From Micrococcaceae bacterium Sec5.1 (GTDB lineage Bacteria > Actinomycetota > Actinomycetes > Actinomycetales > Micrococcaceae): a DNA stretch of 64,000 nucleotides. Below the pieces are notes generated by a model, which saw only the letters and a program-made list of their open reading frames with translations, was not told the DNA's origin and searched no databases. Of the stretch, positions 51,419 to 60,142 are shown piece after piece; within the stretch, counting starts at the first letter, position 1, and the number at the start of each line of letters is the position of its first letter. The position numbers and the translations under genes are program-made. The DNA is taken from positions 2,666,001 through 2,730,000 of the forward strand of contig CP143430.1 of NCBI GenBank assembly GCA_039636795.1. Reading direction: 5' to 3'.

Positions 51419-52365
51419 AGTTCGGCTTCCTGGAGGCAGGCGACTGCCTGGTGTGGTCCTGTCTCGGTGAGGAGCGGGTCGGTGAGGGAGCAGTCGGTGA
51501 CTGCATGCAAGCAACGGTTTCTGAAGGCGCACCCGGTGAGGGAGAGGAGGTTTCCCGGCACTGTTCCAGGGATGGCATTCAGTCGCTGGCCGTGGGTTCG
51601 CCCTGCTGGGAGGGCGCCCAGAAGGCCGCGGGTGTAGGGGTGGCGTGGGTTGTTCATGACCGCTTCGACAGTTCCGGTTTCGATCACCCTGCCTGCGTAG
51701 AGGACCGCAACCCGGTCACATACATCGCGAATGATGCCAAGGTTATGGCTGATGAGCAGCACACCGAACCCAAACTTGTGCCGGAGTTCGTCAATCAGGA
51801 CCAAAATTTGCCGGGCGACAGTGACGTCCAGGGCCGTCGTCGGCTCATCCAGTATCAACAGCCGGGGCTGGCGCAGCAGAGCCATGGCAATCATGGCCCG
51901 CTGCAGCATCCCGCCGGACAATTGATGCGGATAACTGCGGTAGACACGTTCGGGGTCGGGAAGGCCGACCAGGCTCAGGTGTCGTATGATTTCAACTTTG
52001 CCTTCGGGCCTTGAGATCTGTCGGTGCCGGCTCAGGACATCGCTGAGTTGGCGGCCAAGCGTGAAGACGGGGTTGAAGGCAGTTCCGGGGTTTTGGAACA
52101 CGATGGCCACTGGCCCGCCTGGTTCCGAGGAGGCGTGTAAGGGATCATTGCTGATGCTCACTTGCCCCGTGCGCCGTGCACCGCGGGGAAGGATCCCCAA
52201 GGCTGCAAGTCCTGTGAGGGACTTACCGCAGCCCGTTTCACCTACCAGGCCGAGGATTTCACCCGCGGAAACATCAAGGTCGATCCCGCGGACGGGGCGG
52301 TTGGTAACCTTCCCCCGGTCGGTGAATTCGACGTTTAGGTCGCGGATGCTAAGTACGTGTGTCAT
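51415..52365 (-). CDS. Oligopeptide-type ABC transporter ATPase (DppD/OppD-like)
   Basis: 316 aa. Walker A is GLVGETGCGKSLTG, with an unusual Leu after GKS where Thr is common. The signature is LSGGMLQRAMIAMAL, Walker B LLILDEPTTALDVT, and the switch LISHNLGIIRD. The C-terminal peptide-transporter region carries the cysteine-rich GCAFRNRCLHAVTDC typical of OppD/DppD. It overlaps both neighbours by 4 bp (ATGA), so the whole importer is translationally coupled. Confidence 0.95.
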   Translation of the reverse strand: MTHVLSIRDLNVEFTDRGKVTNRPVRGIDLDVSAGEILGLVGETGCGKSLTGLAALGILPRGARRTGQVSISNDPLHASSEPGGPVAIVFQNPGTAFNPVFTLGRQLSDVLSRHRQISRPEGKVEIIRHLSLVGLPDPERVYRSYPHQLSGGMLQRAMIAMALLRQPRLLILDEPTTALDVTVARQILVLIDELRHKFGFGVLLISHNLGIIRDVCDRVAVLYAGRVIETGTVEAVMNNPRHPYTRGLLGALPAGRTHGQRLNAIPGTVPGNLLSLTGCAFRNRCLHAVTDCSLTDPLLTETGPHQAVACLQEAEL

Positions 52366-53276
52366 CGCTTTACCTGCCTGGGGTCAAGGAGGTCGCGCAG
52401 CGAATCTCCGAGGAGGTTGAATCCCAGGACGGCCACAAAGATGGCCAGCCCCGGAAAGGTGGCTATCCACCAGGAGCTGAATATAAGTCCTCGTCCTTCG
52501 GCGACCATCAGGCCCCAGTCGGGCAAGGGCGGCTGCGTTCCAAGACCGATGAATGCCAGGGATCCGGCGGCCAGGATCACAGTACCGATGTCAACGGTTG
52601 CTTGGACGAGGATGGGCGTCATGCAGTTGCGAAGTATGTGGCGGCTGATGATGAGCAGTTGCGGAATGCCCATGGCGCGGGCTGCTTCGACGTAGGAGCG
52701 TTCCCGAAGGGATTTTGCTTCCGCTCGCACAAGGCGCGCATACCAGGGCCACCAGCTGATGGCCAAGGCGATGCCGGCGTTGGTCAGGCTGGGCCCAAGA
52801 ATCGCAACGGTCACCATCGCCAGGAGCAGAGGCGGGAAGGCCTGGAAGATCTCGGTCACACGCATCAAGGCTTCGTCAAGCCAGCCACCGCAATACCCGG
52901 CGACAGCGCCGAGGGGAATGCCGATGAGGGCAGCGGCCGCGACAACGACGGAAGATATGGTGAGCGCCGGGTTCGCGCCCATGATGATGCGGCTGAGAAC
53001 GTCACGACCGAGTTGATCGGTGCCTAGCCAGTTTAAGGCGTTGGGGGCGAGGTTTCGGGCGGAGGCATTGGTCGCACCCATTCCCTGATCAGGGAAAGGT
53101 GCCAGCCATTGCCCGAAAACAGCCAGGATTACGAGAAGGATAATGATCATGGCGCCGACGGCGGCCAAACGGTCACGGCCCAGCGTCTGTTTGAGTAGCT
53201 TGATCGGTGTGAGGGTTCGCTGTTCTCCGGTCGTTCCGGAAAGGCTAGGGGCGGCGATTTGGGTGGTGGGGCTCAT
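52362..53276 (-). CDS. Oligopeptide-type ABC transporter permease (DppC/OppC-like)
   Basis: 304 aa from the ATG at 53276. An 87-residue upstream open frame overlaps the DppB gene and is rejected. A cytoplasmic N terminus precedes the first helix (AAVGAMIIILLVILAVFG). The periplasmic loop ends with NWLGTDQLGRDVLSRII, the signature of DppC proteins, and the EAA loop is YVEAARAMGIPQLLI. It forms the channel with the DppB-like permease. Confidence 0.95.
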   Translation of the reverse strand: MSPTTQIAAPSLSGTTGEQRTLTPIKLLKQTLGRDRLAAVGAMIIILLVILAVFGQWLAPFPDQGMGATNASARNLAPNALNWLGTDQLGRDVLSRIIMGANPALTISSVVVAAAALIGIPLGAVAGYCGGWLDEALMRVTEIFQAFPPLLLAMVTVAILGPSLTNAGIALAISWWPWYARLVRAEAKSLRERSYVEAARAMGIPQLLIISRHILRNCMTPILVQATVDIGTVILAAGSLAFIGLGTQPPLPDWGLMVAEGRGLIFSSWWIATFPGLAIFVAVLGFNLLGDSLRDLLDPRQVKR

Positions 53277-54289
53277 GACATGCTCACTCTGGGGTCGATT
53301 CGGGATTGCAGGATGTCCACCAGAAGGTTGGCCAGCAGGTAGGCTGTGGCGCCCATGAGTGTAATTGCCATGATGGCCGGGTAGTCCACTGCAAGCATGG
53401 AGGATGTAGCGAACTGCCCGATCCCTGGCCAGTTGAAGACAGCTTCGACGAAGAAGGTTCCGGTCAGGGCGTAGGCTGCAGCCATTCCGGCGATAGACAG
53501 GACGGGTGGCAGAGCATTTTTCAGGGCGACGCGCCACCGGATGGCGGACTCCCTTAGACCGTAGGCCCGGGCGGTGAAGATGTAATCCTGGTTCATGACA
53601 TCGAGCATGGCGGCCCTTGTCATTCGTGCAACGAGTCCGAGAGGGTATGCGGCCAGGGTGAGGGCCGGCAGGATCATGTGCTGCAACCCGTCGGTGAAGG
53701 CCACGCCGTTGCCGGTGATCATGCTGTCTAACAGGGGAAGACCGGTCACGTGACTAATGGGGTTGGAGTATTTGATGGAGTTGCTGAATTGCCCCGTTGC
53801 TGGAAGTATTCCCAGCCCCCCAACGAACAGGAGTTGAAGGAGCAGTCCGAGCCAGAAGGCCGGCACTGAAATCCCTCCGATAGAGAGGAAACGGATTGCT
53901 CCGTCGAGGAATCCGCCGGGGCGGCGGGAGGCCACCACGCCAAGGATGATCCCCGCCATAACAGCCAGGACTATGGCAAACCCGATGAGTTCCAATGTGG
54001 CCGGAAGGCGGGTGAACAGCTCGTCCAATACGGGGCGTTTTGTGGCAAGAGAATGCCCCCAGTCACCGGTGACCAGGTTCCTCAAGTATTCGAAGTACTG
54101 AATGAATATGGGACGATCAAAACCCAGCTCTTGGCGGACCCGGTCAAGCTCGGCCGGTGGGGCCTTTGGACCGGCATAAATGACGGCAGGGTCGCTGGGA
54201 ACGATACGGGATAGTACGAAGACGATCGCTGTGAGCACGGCGAGAACCAGCACCGATGTGATGAGCCGTCTGAGGACGAAGCGCAACAT
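53273..54289 (-). CDS. Oligopeptide-type ABC transporter permease (DppB/OppB-like)
   Basis: 338 aa with the classic OppB start MLRFVLRRLITSVLVLAVL, the VPSDPAVIYAG and LGFDRPIFIQYFEYL periplasmic segments, and six membrane helices. The EAA loop is YIFTARAYGLRESAIRWR. A good AAGGAG ribosome site precedes the ATG. It follows the substrate-binding protein after 91 bp containing a strong hairpin, and overlaps the DppC-like gene by ATGA. Confidence 0.95.
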   Translation of the reverse strand: MLRFVLRRLITSVLVLAVLTAIVFVLSRIVPSDPAVIYAGPKAPPAELDRVRQELGFDRPIFIQYFEYLRNLVTGDWGHSLATKRPVLDELFTRLPATLELIGFAIVLAVMAGIILGVVASRRPGGFLDGAIRFLSIGGISVPAFWLGLLLQLLFVGGLGILPATGQFSNSIKYSNPISHVTGLPLLDSMITGNGVAFTDGLQHMILPALTLAAYPLGLVARMTRAAMLDVMNQDYIFTARAYGLRESAIRWRVALKNALPPVLSIAGMAAAYALTGTFFVEAVFNWPGIGQFATSSMLAVDYPAIMAITLMGATAYLLANLLVDILQSRIDPRVSMS

Positions 54290-54332
54290 GGTTCTCCTTA
54301 TCTTGGTGATGGAATGAAGGTCAGGACAGGGG

Positions 54333-54368
54333 AGACGCGGCCCGGTTCAACGAGCCCGGGCCGCGTCT
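54333..54368 (-). terminator. Intercistronic hairpin after the substrate-binding protein gene
   Basis: AGACGCGGCCCGG (54333-54345) pairs with CCGGGCCGCGTCT (54356-54368) around a 10-nt loop, extended by further pairs outside. It lies between the binding-protein stop and the permease start on the same strand, so it is probably an attenuator giving excess binding protein rather than a full terminator. Confidence 0.75.
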
Positions 54369-54380
54369 CTGAAGGGACAG

Positions 54381-55973
54381 CTAGGCAGAGGGTTTGATGG
54401 ATGCAAAGAACACTGTGAAGGGATAATTTTCGTTGAACTGGGAAATGTTCAGTCCAACGGGAACGACGGAGACGGCGCGGGCATCGTAGAGGAACGCAGC
54501 AGGTGCCTCCTTATAAAGGAGCTGCATGGCTTCCTCATAGAGGTCCTGGGCTGCAGACCTGTCCGTTCCTGTCAGTGTTGCCGCCTTATCCACCAATGCG
54601 TCGTACTCGGGGGATTTCCAGTAGCTCAAGTTGAAGGACGGCTTTTCGCTGGAATGGAACAGTGTGGTGAGGTTGTCACTGCCGGCGTCGCTGTAGGTCG
54701 GCCAGTAATACAGCACAAAAATGTCCTGAGCTGTTGCGGGATCGGCCTTGGCGGCATCCCACTGCTGATTGAACAACTGGGCCTTGACGTCCACTTCCAC
54801 ACCGATTTTGGCGAACGCATCCTTGATCAGTGGCACAAAGCGGGCTTCCGCAGGGTTTTCGGAGGCATAGCTAAGAGTGAGCTTCAGGCCGTCGGCATGG
54901 CCAGCTGAGGCCAACAGTTGCTTGGCCTTTTCCAAGTCTTGGGAGTACTGCAGGACATCCTCGCTGTACGGGAATATGCCCTTGGGAGCAGGGCCGTGGG
55001 ACTGCGTACCGTAGCCCTGCCCTCCGATGTCGATGATCTCCTTGTACGGAATTGCGTAGCTGAGCGCGCGGCGGACCTCCGGGTCATTCAGCGGTGCGCG
55101 GCTGGTGTTAAACATGGCCAGGAAGTTGAAGGGTGAGTTGAAGTCTTTCACCGTGAACTTCGGATCGTTAGCCAGCGTCTTGGCGTTTTCCACGGGGATG
55201 CTGGTCGCATAATCGACCTCTCCTGCGGTCAACATTTGCTGGGCCGTCACCGCATCCGGAGTGATGGAGATGTCCACAACGTCGAAATGCGGGGCCTCTT
55301 CTTTGTTCCAGTGGGCATCGAACCTTTTCAGCGCGACCTCAGAGCCGGGTTTGTAGGAGTCGATGGTGTAAGGTCCGGAGCCCGCGTCAATTCCGGCATC
55401 AAAGTACTTCTCGTCCTTAGCCGATGCCGCCAGGGCTTTGGGGGAAACGATCCAGGCGCCATAGGTGGAGGAAGCTACGAGGTCCATCGGGGCAGCGTAT
55501 TTAAGATTGATAGCCACAGTTGAGTCGTCAGGGGTTTCTATGCTCTCCACCGGGGCCCAGATGAAGGATGCTGCTGCCCGCTCCCTTGCGGCGTCAATGC
55601 TGGCCTTGACAGCTGCAGAATTGACGGGCTCGCCGTCGTGGAAGGTTGCGCCTGAACGGATCTTAAAGGTCCATGCCTTTCCGTCCTCACTGGCGCTCCA
55701 AGACTCGGCGATGGCCGGCTTGAATTCTTCGGCGGAGCCTTCAGGGTTCTTCCATAGCAGGGGCTCATAGACGTTTCCCATGTACAGCGCCTCGGTTGAA
55801 AAGGAACGCACGGGATCCCATGTGGTTATGGCAGCAGACGCGGCGACCGTGAACACATCCGGCTTTGAAGGTGCATCCGGAGAGGGAGTGCAGCCCGCTG
55901 AGCTTAAGGCAAGAACCACCGTGGCGGCCGCAGCGAACACGGTCCGAGCCGGGGTTGGAAATGAGAGTGCCAA
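54381..55973 (-). CDS. Family 5 substrate-binding lipoprotein of an oligopeptide-type ABC importer
   Basis: 530 aa, the usual size for DppA/OppA proteins. The signal peptide ends with lipobox SSAGC (Cys28). Family 5 landmarks are TWDPVRSF, YEPLLWKN, PAIAESWSASEDGKAWTF, LRSGATFHDGEPV-like RSGATFHDGEPVNSAAV, DPEVRRALSYAIP and the C-terminal LYKEAPAAFLYDA. It binds oligopeptides or other amide-containing compounds, sometimes nickel or glycosides. As first gene of the operon that ends with a NylB-like hydrolase, an oligoamide cargo is the most interesting possibility. A LysR gene diverges from it 103 bp away. Confidence 0.94.
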   Translation of the reverse strand: MALSFPTPARTVFAAAATVVLALSSAGCTPSPDAPSKPDVFTVAASAAITTWDPVRSFSTEALYMGNVYEPLLWKNPEGSAEEFKPAIAESWSASEDGKAWTFKIRSGATFHDGEPVNSAAVKASIDAARERAAASFIWAPVESIETPDDSTVAINLKYAAPMDLVASSTYGAWIVSPKALAASAKDEKYFDAGIDAGSGPYTIDSYKPGSEVALKRFDAHWNKEEAPHFDVVDISITPDAVTAQQMLTAGEVDYATSIPVENAKTLANDPKFTVKDFNSPFNFLAMFNTSRAPLNDPEVRRALSYAIPYKEIIDIGGQGYGTQSHGPAPKGIFPYSEDVLQYSQDLEKAKQLLASAGHADGLKLTLSYASENPAEARFVPLIKDAFAKIGVEVDVKAQLFNQQWDAAKADPATAQDIFVLYYWPTYSDAGSDNLTTLFHSSEKPSFNLSYWKSPEYDALVDKAATLTGTDRSAAQDLYEEAMQLLYKEAPAAFLYDARAVSVVPVGLNISQFNENYPFTVFFASIKPSA

Positions 55974-56076
55974 GAGAGACTCCTTGAAGAAGGGGGGAAG
56001 TGTGACGAGTCTAACTAGGCGACACTATGCCTGGGAAATGCCTATGATGGGTAGAACCAATACCTTGGAGGCATAG

Positions 56077-56964
56077 GTGGACTTAAGGCACCTGACATAT
56101 TTCCTGAGCATCGTTGATGAAGGATCCATCAATGCTGCGTCACGCTCGTTGATGGTGGCCCAACCATCTTTATCCCGGCAGCTTCGTTCGTTGGAGAAGG
56201 ACCTCGGGCTGACCCTCTTCGATAGATCAGCAGCAAAATTGTCACTGACCGCTGCGGGCACTGCATTTCTGCCCATCGCCAAGGATCTGGTCACTCGCGC
56301 CGCCCAGGCCAAATCATCCGCACGTGCAATGGCCGGGGGATCAGTGCAACGGCTGACGATAGCGGCAGCCTCTGCCACCATCGCCGACATCATCGCCCCC
56401 TTCATTGTTTCGCAGGGGCCAGATGGAGTCCTTACCAATGTTGTCGAGGCAACCCCTGAGTTTGTCTACGATGCGTTGCAAGAAGGTAAGGCTGACTTTG
56501 CGCTGGGAACAAAGCCACCGCCATCCGAGCTTGAATCAGTTGTAGTGGGGAGGGCGTTCCTTTGGGCGCAGTGCAACGCCGAACACCCACTTGCCGGGCG
56601 GGAGAAAATCAGCCTCCAGGAACTCGTGCAATGGCCGCTCATAACCATGACAACCGATTTTGGTGTCCGCACAATGTTCGATGATGCTGTTAGCGCCGAG
56701 AGTCTCACGTATAAAGCCGAATTTGAAGTACGCTCCGCCCGGGTCGGCCAAGCGCTGGCGGCCGCAGGCAAAGGCATCTGTGTGCTCTCGGATGATCCGG
56801 GTTTTGGAGTGCATGCCATGCCCATAACTCATCGCGGAAAGGATCTGGTGTTCACGCTCTTCGGCGTGTGGAATCCGCTGCACTTCGCCACACCTGCGAT
56901 AGGGGAGTGCCTGAACAACCTTTCACGTTTCACATCGGACCTGTATCCGGCCGCTCGAACATAG
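56077..56964 (+). CDS. LysR-family transcriptional regulator
   Basis: 295 aa from a GTG with GGAGG-like sequence about 7 nt upstream (TTGGAGGCATAG). The HTH is DLRHLTYFLSIVDEGSINAA then AQPSLSRQLRSLEKDLGLTLF, followed by the co-inducer domain. It diverges from the five-gene importer plus NylB-like hydrolase operon and is its likely activator. It converges with a TetR gene, 8 bp apart. Confidence 0.92.
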   Translation: MDLRHLTYFLSIVDEGSINAASRSLMVAQPSLSRQLRSLEKDLGLTLFDRSAAKLSLTAAGTAFLPIAKDLVTRAAQAKSSARAMAGGSVQRLTIAAASATIADIIAPFIVSQGPDGVLTNVVEATPEFVYDALQEGKADFALGTKPPPSELESVVVGRAFLWAQCNAEHPLAGREKISLQELVQWPLITMTTDFGVRTMFDDAVSAESLTYKAEFEVRSARVGQALAAAGKGICVLSDDPGFGVHAMPITHRGKDLVFTLFGVWNPLHFATPAIGECLNNLSRFTSDLYPAART

Positions 56965-56972
56965 AAGGGACC

Positions 56973-57575
56973 TCACTCCCTTGTCTTGGTTTTCACCATG
57001 GTCCTCGCGTAGCTGATCAGAAACTCGTACTCGTCTTCCGGTGTCAGGTCACCGAGGAGCACGTCCATTACAAGGCCGTCCTCGAGGGCTACGAAGCTCC
57101 GGGCCAGGAATCCGGCGGGCGCCGACAGGGTGAAAGTATCCTCCTGCGCGCCTCGTTCCAGGATCCCCTTGTAGAGGTTCGTTTGGCGTTCCACGAACGC
57201 CATCTGCTGTCGGGCAGCTGCTTCGTTGCGCAGATAAACCGGGATCAGTTCCACGAGGATTCGGGATGCTGTTTCGCTTTCCCCTGGCCAAGGTACGCCG
57301 GAATGGACGCAGGCCCTGAGCTGCGCTTCAGGTCCGCTCTCAGCTTGGATGCGAGCCTCCCTCCGGTCACAGTACTCCGTAACGCCTTGATGGAAGACTT
57401 CGCTGAAGAGCTCGTCAACGTCGCGGTAGTAATACAGCACTGCAGCTGGGGTGACACCGGCTTCGTTTGCAATGTCGGAAAGGCGGGCCGCTGATGAGCC
57501 CCTGTCCAGGAGGACTCGTCCAGCCGCTGCTACGAGTTGATCCCTGCGTTCTGTCTGGTTCCGTGGTCTTGCCAT
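56973..57575 (-). CDS. TetR/AcrR-family transcriptional regulator
   Basis: 200 aa. The HTH (residues about 8-55) contains ARLSDIANEAGVTPAAVLYYYRDVDELF, and the C-terminal domain resembles BetI-like TetR proteins. It diverges from the nitrilase/permease operon across 117 bp that hold an AT-rich tandem repeat, so it probably represses that operon in the absence of its amide or amine-related ligand (inference). Confidence 0.92.
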   Translation of the reverse strand: MARPRNQTERRDQLVAAAGRVLLDRGSSAARLSDIANEAGVTPAAVLYYYRDVDELFSEVFHQGVTEYCDRREARIQAESGPEAQLRACVHSGVPWPGESETASRILVELIPVYLRNEAAARQQMAFVERQTNLYKGILERGAQEDTFTLSAPAGFLARSFVALEDGLVMDVLLGDLTPEDEYEFLISYARTMVKTKTRE

Positions 57576-57611
57576 GATCTCAATGCTTTCACACCGCGCT
57601 CAAGGTGAGCC

Positions 57612-57651
57612 TTGACACACCCAGGTTCCTTAATTAATCTTTAATTAATCT
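57612..57651 (+). promoter_or_regulatory. TTGACA box and tandem 11-bp AT-rich repeat upstream of the nitrilase gene
   Basis: TTGACA (57612-57617) is followed 17 bp later by TAATCT (57635-57640), a passable -10. TTAATTAATCT occurs twice in direct tandem (57630-57640 and 57641-57651), each containing the palindrome TTAATTAA, spaced one helical turn. It is a likely TetR binding region and is strikingly AT-rich for this sequence. Confidence 0.55.
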
Positions 57652-57692
57652 TTATTTAAGAAACTCGCTATACGCAAGGAAACCTCCCTGTC

Positions 57693-58613
57693 ATGACTCG
57701 ACTTCTCCCTCTCGCTCTTGTGCAATCACCTGCAGAGACGTTGACTGATTTTGCTGCTGGTCTCGAGCGGAAGGTCAAAGCACATGCGGTTGCCGACCTT
57801 TTCGTTTACCCGGAGCTGCACTTGAACACGGCAGACTCTCCGGGTCCTGAGGGCCGGCAGGCCTACATGGAAGCCTCGGCCGAACCTCTCGATGGCCTGC
57901 GCGGGCGCACTCTTTCCGAGCTTGCCGGAGACCTTGGAATCTGGCTTTTGCCGGGCAGCGTGCTCGAACGTGGCACGGACGGACGAATCTACAACACCGC
58001 CGTCGTGTACTCCCCGCAAGGAAAAGCTGTAGCCGCGTATCGGAAGATCTTTCCCTGGAAACCCTACGAGACCGTTTCTTCCGGCCAGGACTTCGTAGTC
58101 TTCGATATGACTGGTTACGGCCGCGTCGGCCTATCCATTTGCTACGACGCATGGTTCCCCGAGCACAGCAGGCATCTGGCGTGGATGGGCGCGGAACTCG
58201 TCCTTAACGTTGTCCAGACCCCGACCAATGACCGCGTGCAGGAAGTGGTCATCGGGCAAGCCAACGCAATCGTCAACCAAAATTTCGTTGCCAGTGTTAA
58301 CGCGGCCGGTCCGCACGGGGTCGGACGCAGTTTTCTGGTTGACCCTGAAGGCCGCGTGCGGATCTCTGCGACCGGGCCTGAAGACGCCACCCTGGTGGAT
58401 GTGATCGACCTGGACCAAGTAGGAAATGTACGTCAGTATGGCACTGCGGGCGTCACCCGCCCCTGGGACCAATTCGCTGAAAATGATGACAGCATTCCGT
58501 TGCCGCTCTACGCGGGTCAGCTGGATCCCCGCCTCTGGCGGCAAACCAACTCCCCATCAAACCTGACCAACCTCAGCACTGCCCCAGCCCAAGGAACCTC
58601 CCATGTCCGCTGA
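57693..58613 (+). CDS. Nitrilase/cyanide hydratase-family amidohydrolase
   Basis: 306 aa. The Glu-Lys-Cys triad is Glu41 (FVYPELHL), Lys118 (AYRKIFPW) and Cys150 (SICYDAWFPE). The Cys-Tyr-Asp form is typical of carbon-nitrogen hydrolases acting on amides, N-carbamoyl compounds or polyamine derivatives rather than true nitrilases, which usually have CWE. Its 3' end overlaps the permease gene by 11 bp, so it likely hydrolyses the amine or amide compound that the permease brings in. TetR diverges upstream. Confidence 0.9.
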   Translation: MTRLLPLALVQSPAETLTDFAAGLERKVKAHAVADLFVYPELHLNTADSPGPEGRQAYMEASAEPLDGLRGRTLSELAGDLGIWLLPGSVLERGTDGRIYNTAVVYSPQGKAVAAYRKIFPWKPYETVSSGQDFVVFDMTGYGRVGLSICYDAWFPEHSRHLAWMGAELVLNVVQTPTNDRVQEVVIGQANAIVNQNFVASVNAAGPHGVGRSFLVDPEGRVRISATGPEDATLVDVIDLDQVGNVRQYGTAGVTRPWDQFAENDDSIPLPLYAGQLDPRLWRQTNSPSNLTNLSTAPAQGTSHVR

Positions 58614-60030
58614 GAACATCAAACTCACCCCCAAACTATCCCTGCTATCGGTGGTCGTGTTCGGCTTGGCCTATATGGCGCCGGGCATCGTCATGACGAT
58701 CTTCGGTGTGATCTCCTCCACCAGCGACGGAACAGCCCCGACAGCATTCGCCCTCGCCACTGCCGCCATGCTGCTGACGGCCCTCAGCTACGCAAAAATG
58801 GCAAAGATCTTTCCGAACTCAGGTTCGGCCTACGTGTATGCGCGCCGACTACTCGATTCCCGCGTCGGCTTCCTCGTCGGGTGGGCGATCCTCCTGGACT
58901 ACCTCTTCCTTCCCACCGTGGCCTGGCTCTTCCAATCGTTCTACCTCGCAGCACAGTTTCCCGACATCCCCGTTTGGGCCTGGCTCGCCTTGAATGCAGG
59001 ACTGACAACGATCATCAACGTCACGGGCATCGTGCTCACCGACCGTGTCAATAAGACGCTGACCCTCCTGGTGGTTACCCTCATCGGGATCTTCATCGCC
59101 TACTGCCTGGCCTACCTCGGTGGAAACCCGCCGTCCTCGTTCACGGACCCCTTCTGGAATAGTGCGACGACGGTAGGCGGCGTCGCCGCGGCTGCGGCCA
59201 TCGCTGCCTACGCCTTCCTGGGATTCGACGCCGTCAGCACACTCAGCGAAGAAACCAAAGACGCCGAGCGCAATATTCCGCGGGCTATCCTCCTGACAGT
59301 CCTCGTCGGAGGAGTACTTTTTGCCGTTGTCTCCTACATCATGCAGCTCGTTCATCCCGGCGGGGACTTTGAAGAAGCAGCCACTGCGGCATATGCGATG
59401 CAGGTTCTCGTCGGAGGGCAGTTCTACGCCAACATCACCAACATGCTGTTTATCGTCGGCGGGTTCGCGTCGGGGCTCGCCATCCAGGCCAGCACCAGCC
59501 GGCTCCTCTACGTCATGGGCCGCGACGGAGTCCTGCCCCGCCGGCTCTTCGGGCGCCTTCACCCCCGAACCAGGACGCCTATCTTCAATCTGGTCCTCGT
59601 TGGTGCCGTGGCCATGCTGGCTCTGAACATCTCCTTGGAGGTCGCAACGTCCTTCATCAACTTCGGCGCCTTCCTGGCATTCACCACCGTGAACCTCTGC
59701 GTCGTCGCCTACTTCATCCGAAGCCGTCGGCAAGGAAAAGACCTTTCGATCATTGGCTTCATCGTCCTACCAATACTCGGGGCTGCCGTCGACATCTACC
59801 TTCTAACCCAGCTCAGTCCCATCGCCATCACCATCGGCGTCTGCTGGATCGGCCTGGGCGTGCTCTACCTCGCCTTCCTCACCAAAGGATTCCGCAAAGA
59901 ACCACCAGAAATGCGGCTACAAGACCGTGAGGGTCAGCCGGGCGAACCCACTAACGTTCTGCCGCCAAAGGCGGACGACACACGGGCAGCCAGGCAGAAA
60001 GCAGCCCCGGTCCAGCCCACTGAAATCTAA
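58603..60030 (+). CDS. APC-family amino acid/polyamine permease
   Basis: 475 aa with about 12 hydrophobic helices. Helix 1 carries GLAYMAPGIVMTIFGVISS, helix 3 region NSGSAYVYARRLLDSRVGF, and helix 6 AYAFLGFDAVSTLSEETKDA, all APC signatures (GxGI-like start, GFDxxxTLxEE). The C-terminal tail is hydrophilic and charged. It is similar in type to putrescine/amine importers such as PuuP. It overlaps the nitrilase-family gene, suggesting import of its substrate or export/import of the product. Confidence 0.92.
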   Translation: MSAENIKLTPKLSLLSVVVFGLAYMAPGIVMTIFGVISSTSDGTAPTAFALATAAMLLTALSYAKMAKIFPNSGSAYVYARRLLDSRVGFLVGWAILLDYLFLPTVAWLFQSFYLAAQFPDIPVWAWLALNAGLTTIINVTGIVLTDRVNKTLTLLVVTLIGIFIAYCLAYLGGNPPSSFTDPFWNSATTVGGVAAAAAIAAYAFLGFDAVSTLSEETKDAERNIPRAILLTVLVGGVLFAVVSYIMQLVHPGGDFEEAATAAYAMQVLVGGQFYANITNMLFIVGGFASGLAIQASTSRLLYVMGRDGVLPRRLFGRLHPRTRTPIFNLVLVGAVAMLALNISLEVATSFINFGAFLAFTTVNLCVVAYFIRSRRQGKDLSIIGFIVLPILGAAVDIYLLTQLSPIAITIGVCWIGLGVLYLAFLTKGFRKEPPEMRLQDREGQPGEPTNVLPPKADDTRAARQKAAPVQPTEI

Positions 60031-60142
60031 ACTCCCCGACAACTATAAGGACGGGCCGGGCACGGGTGCCCAGGCCTGTCCTTGCGTGGCATGCGAAATG
60101 ACGACCAATCCAAGTCGACACAAAGAGCAAAGCAGGAGTCCA

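Noticed and set aside
52359..53027. 222-codon plus-strand frame across the DppC-like gene
   Set aside because: Antisense to a permease with intact DppC signatures; composition and lack of motifs mark it as a shadow.
57630..57651. CRISPR or minisatellite array
   Set aside because: Only two full 11-bp units without spacers; fits a regulatory tandem site instead.
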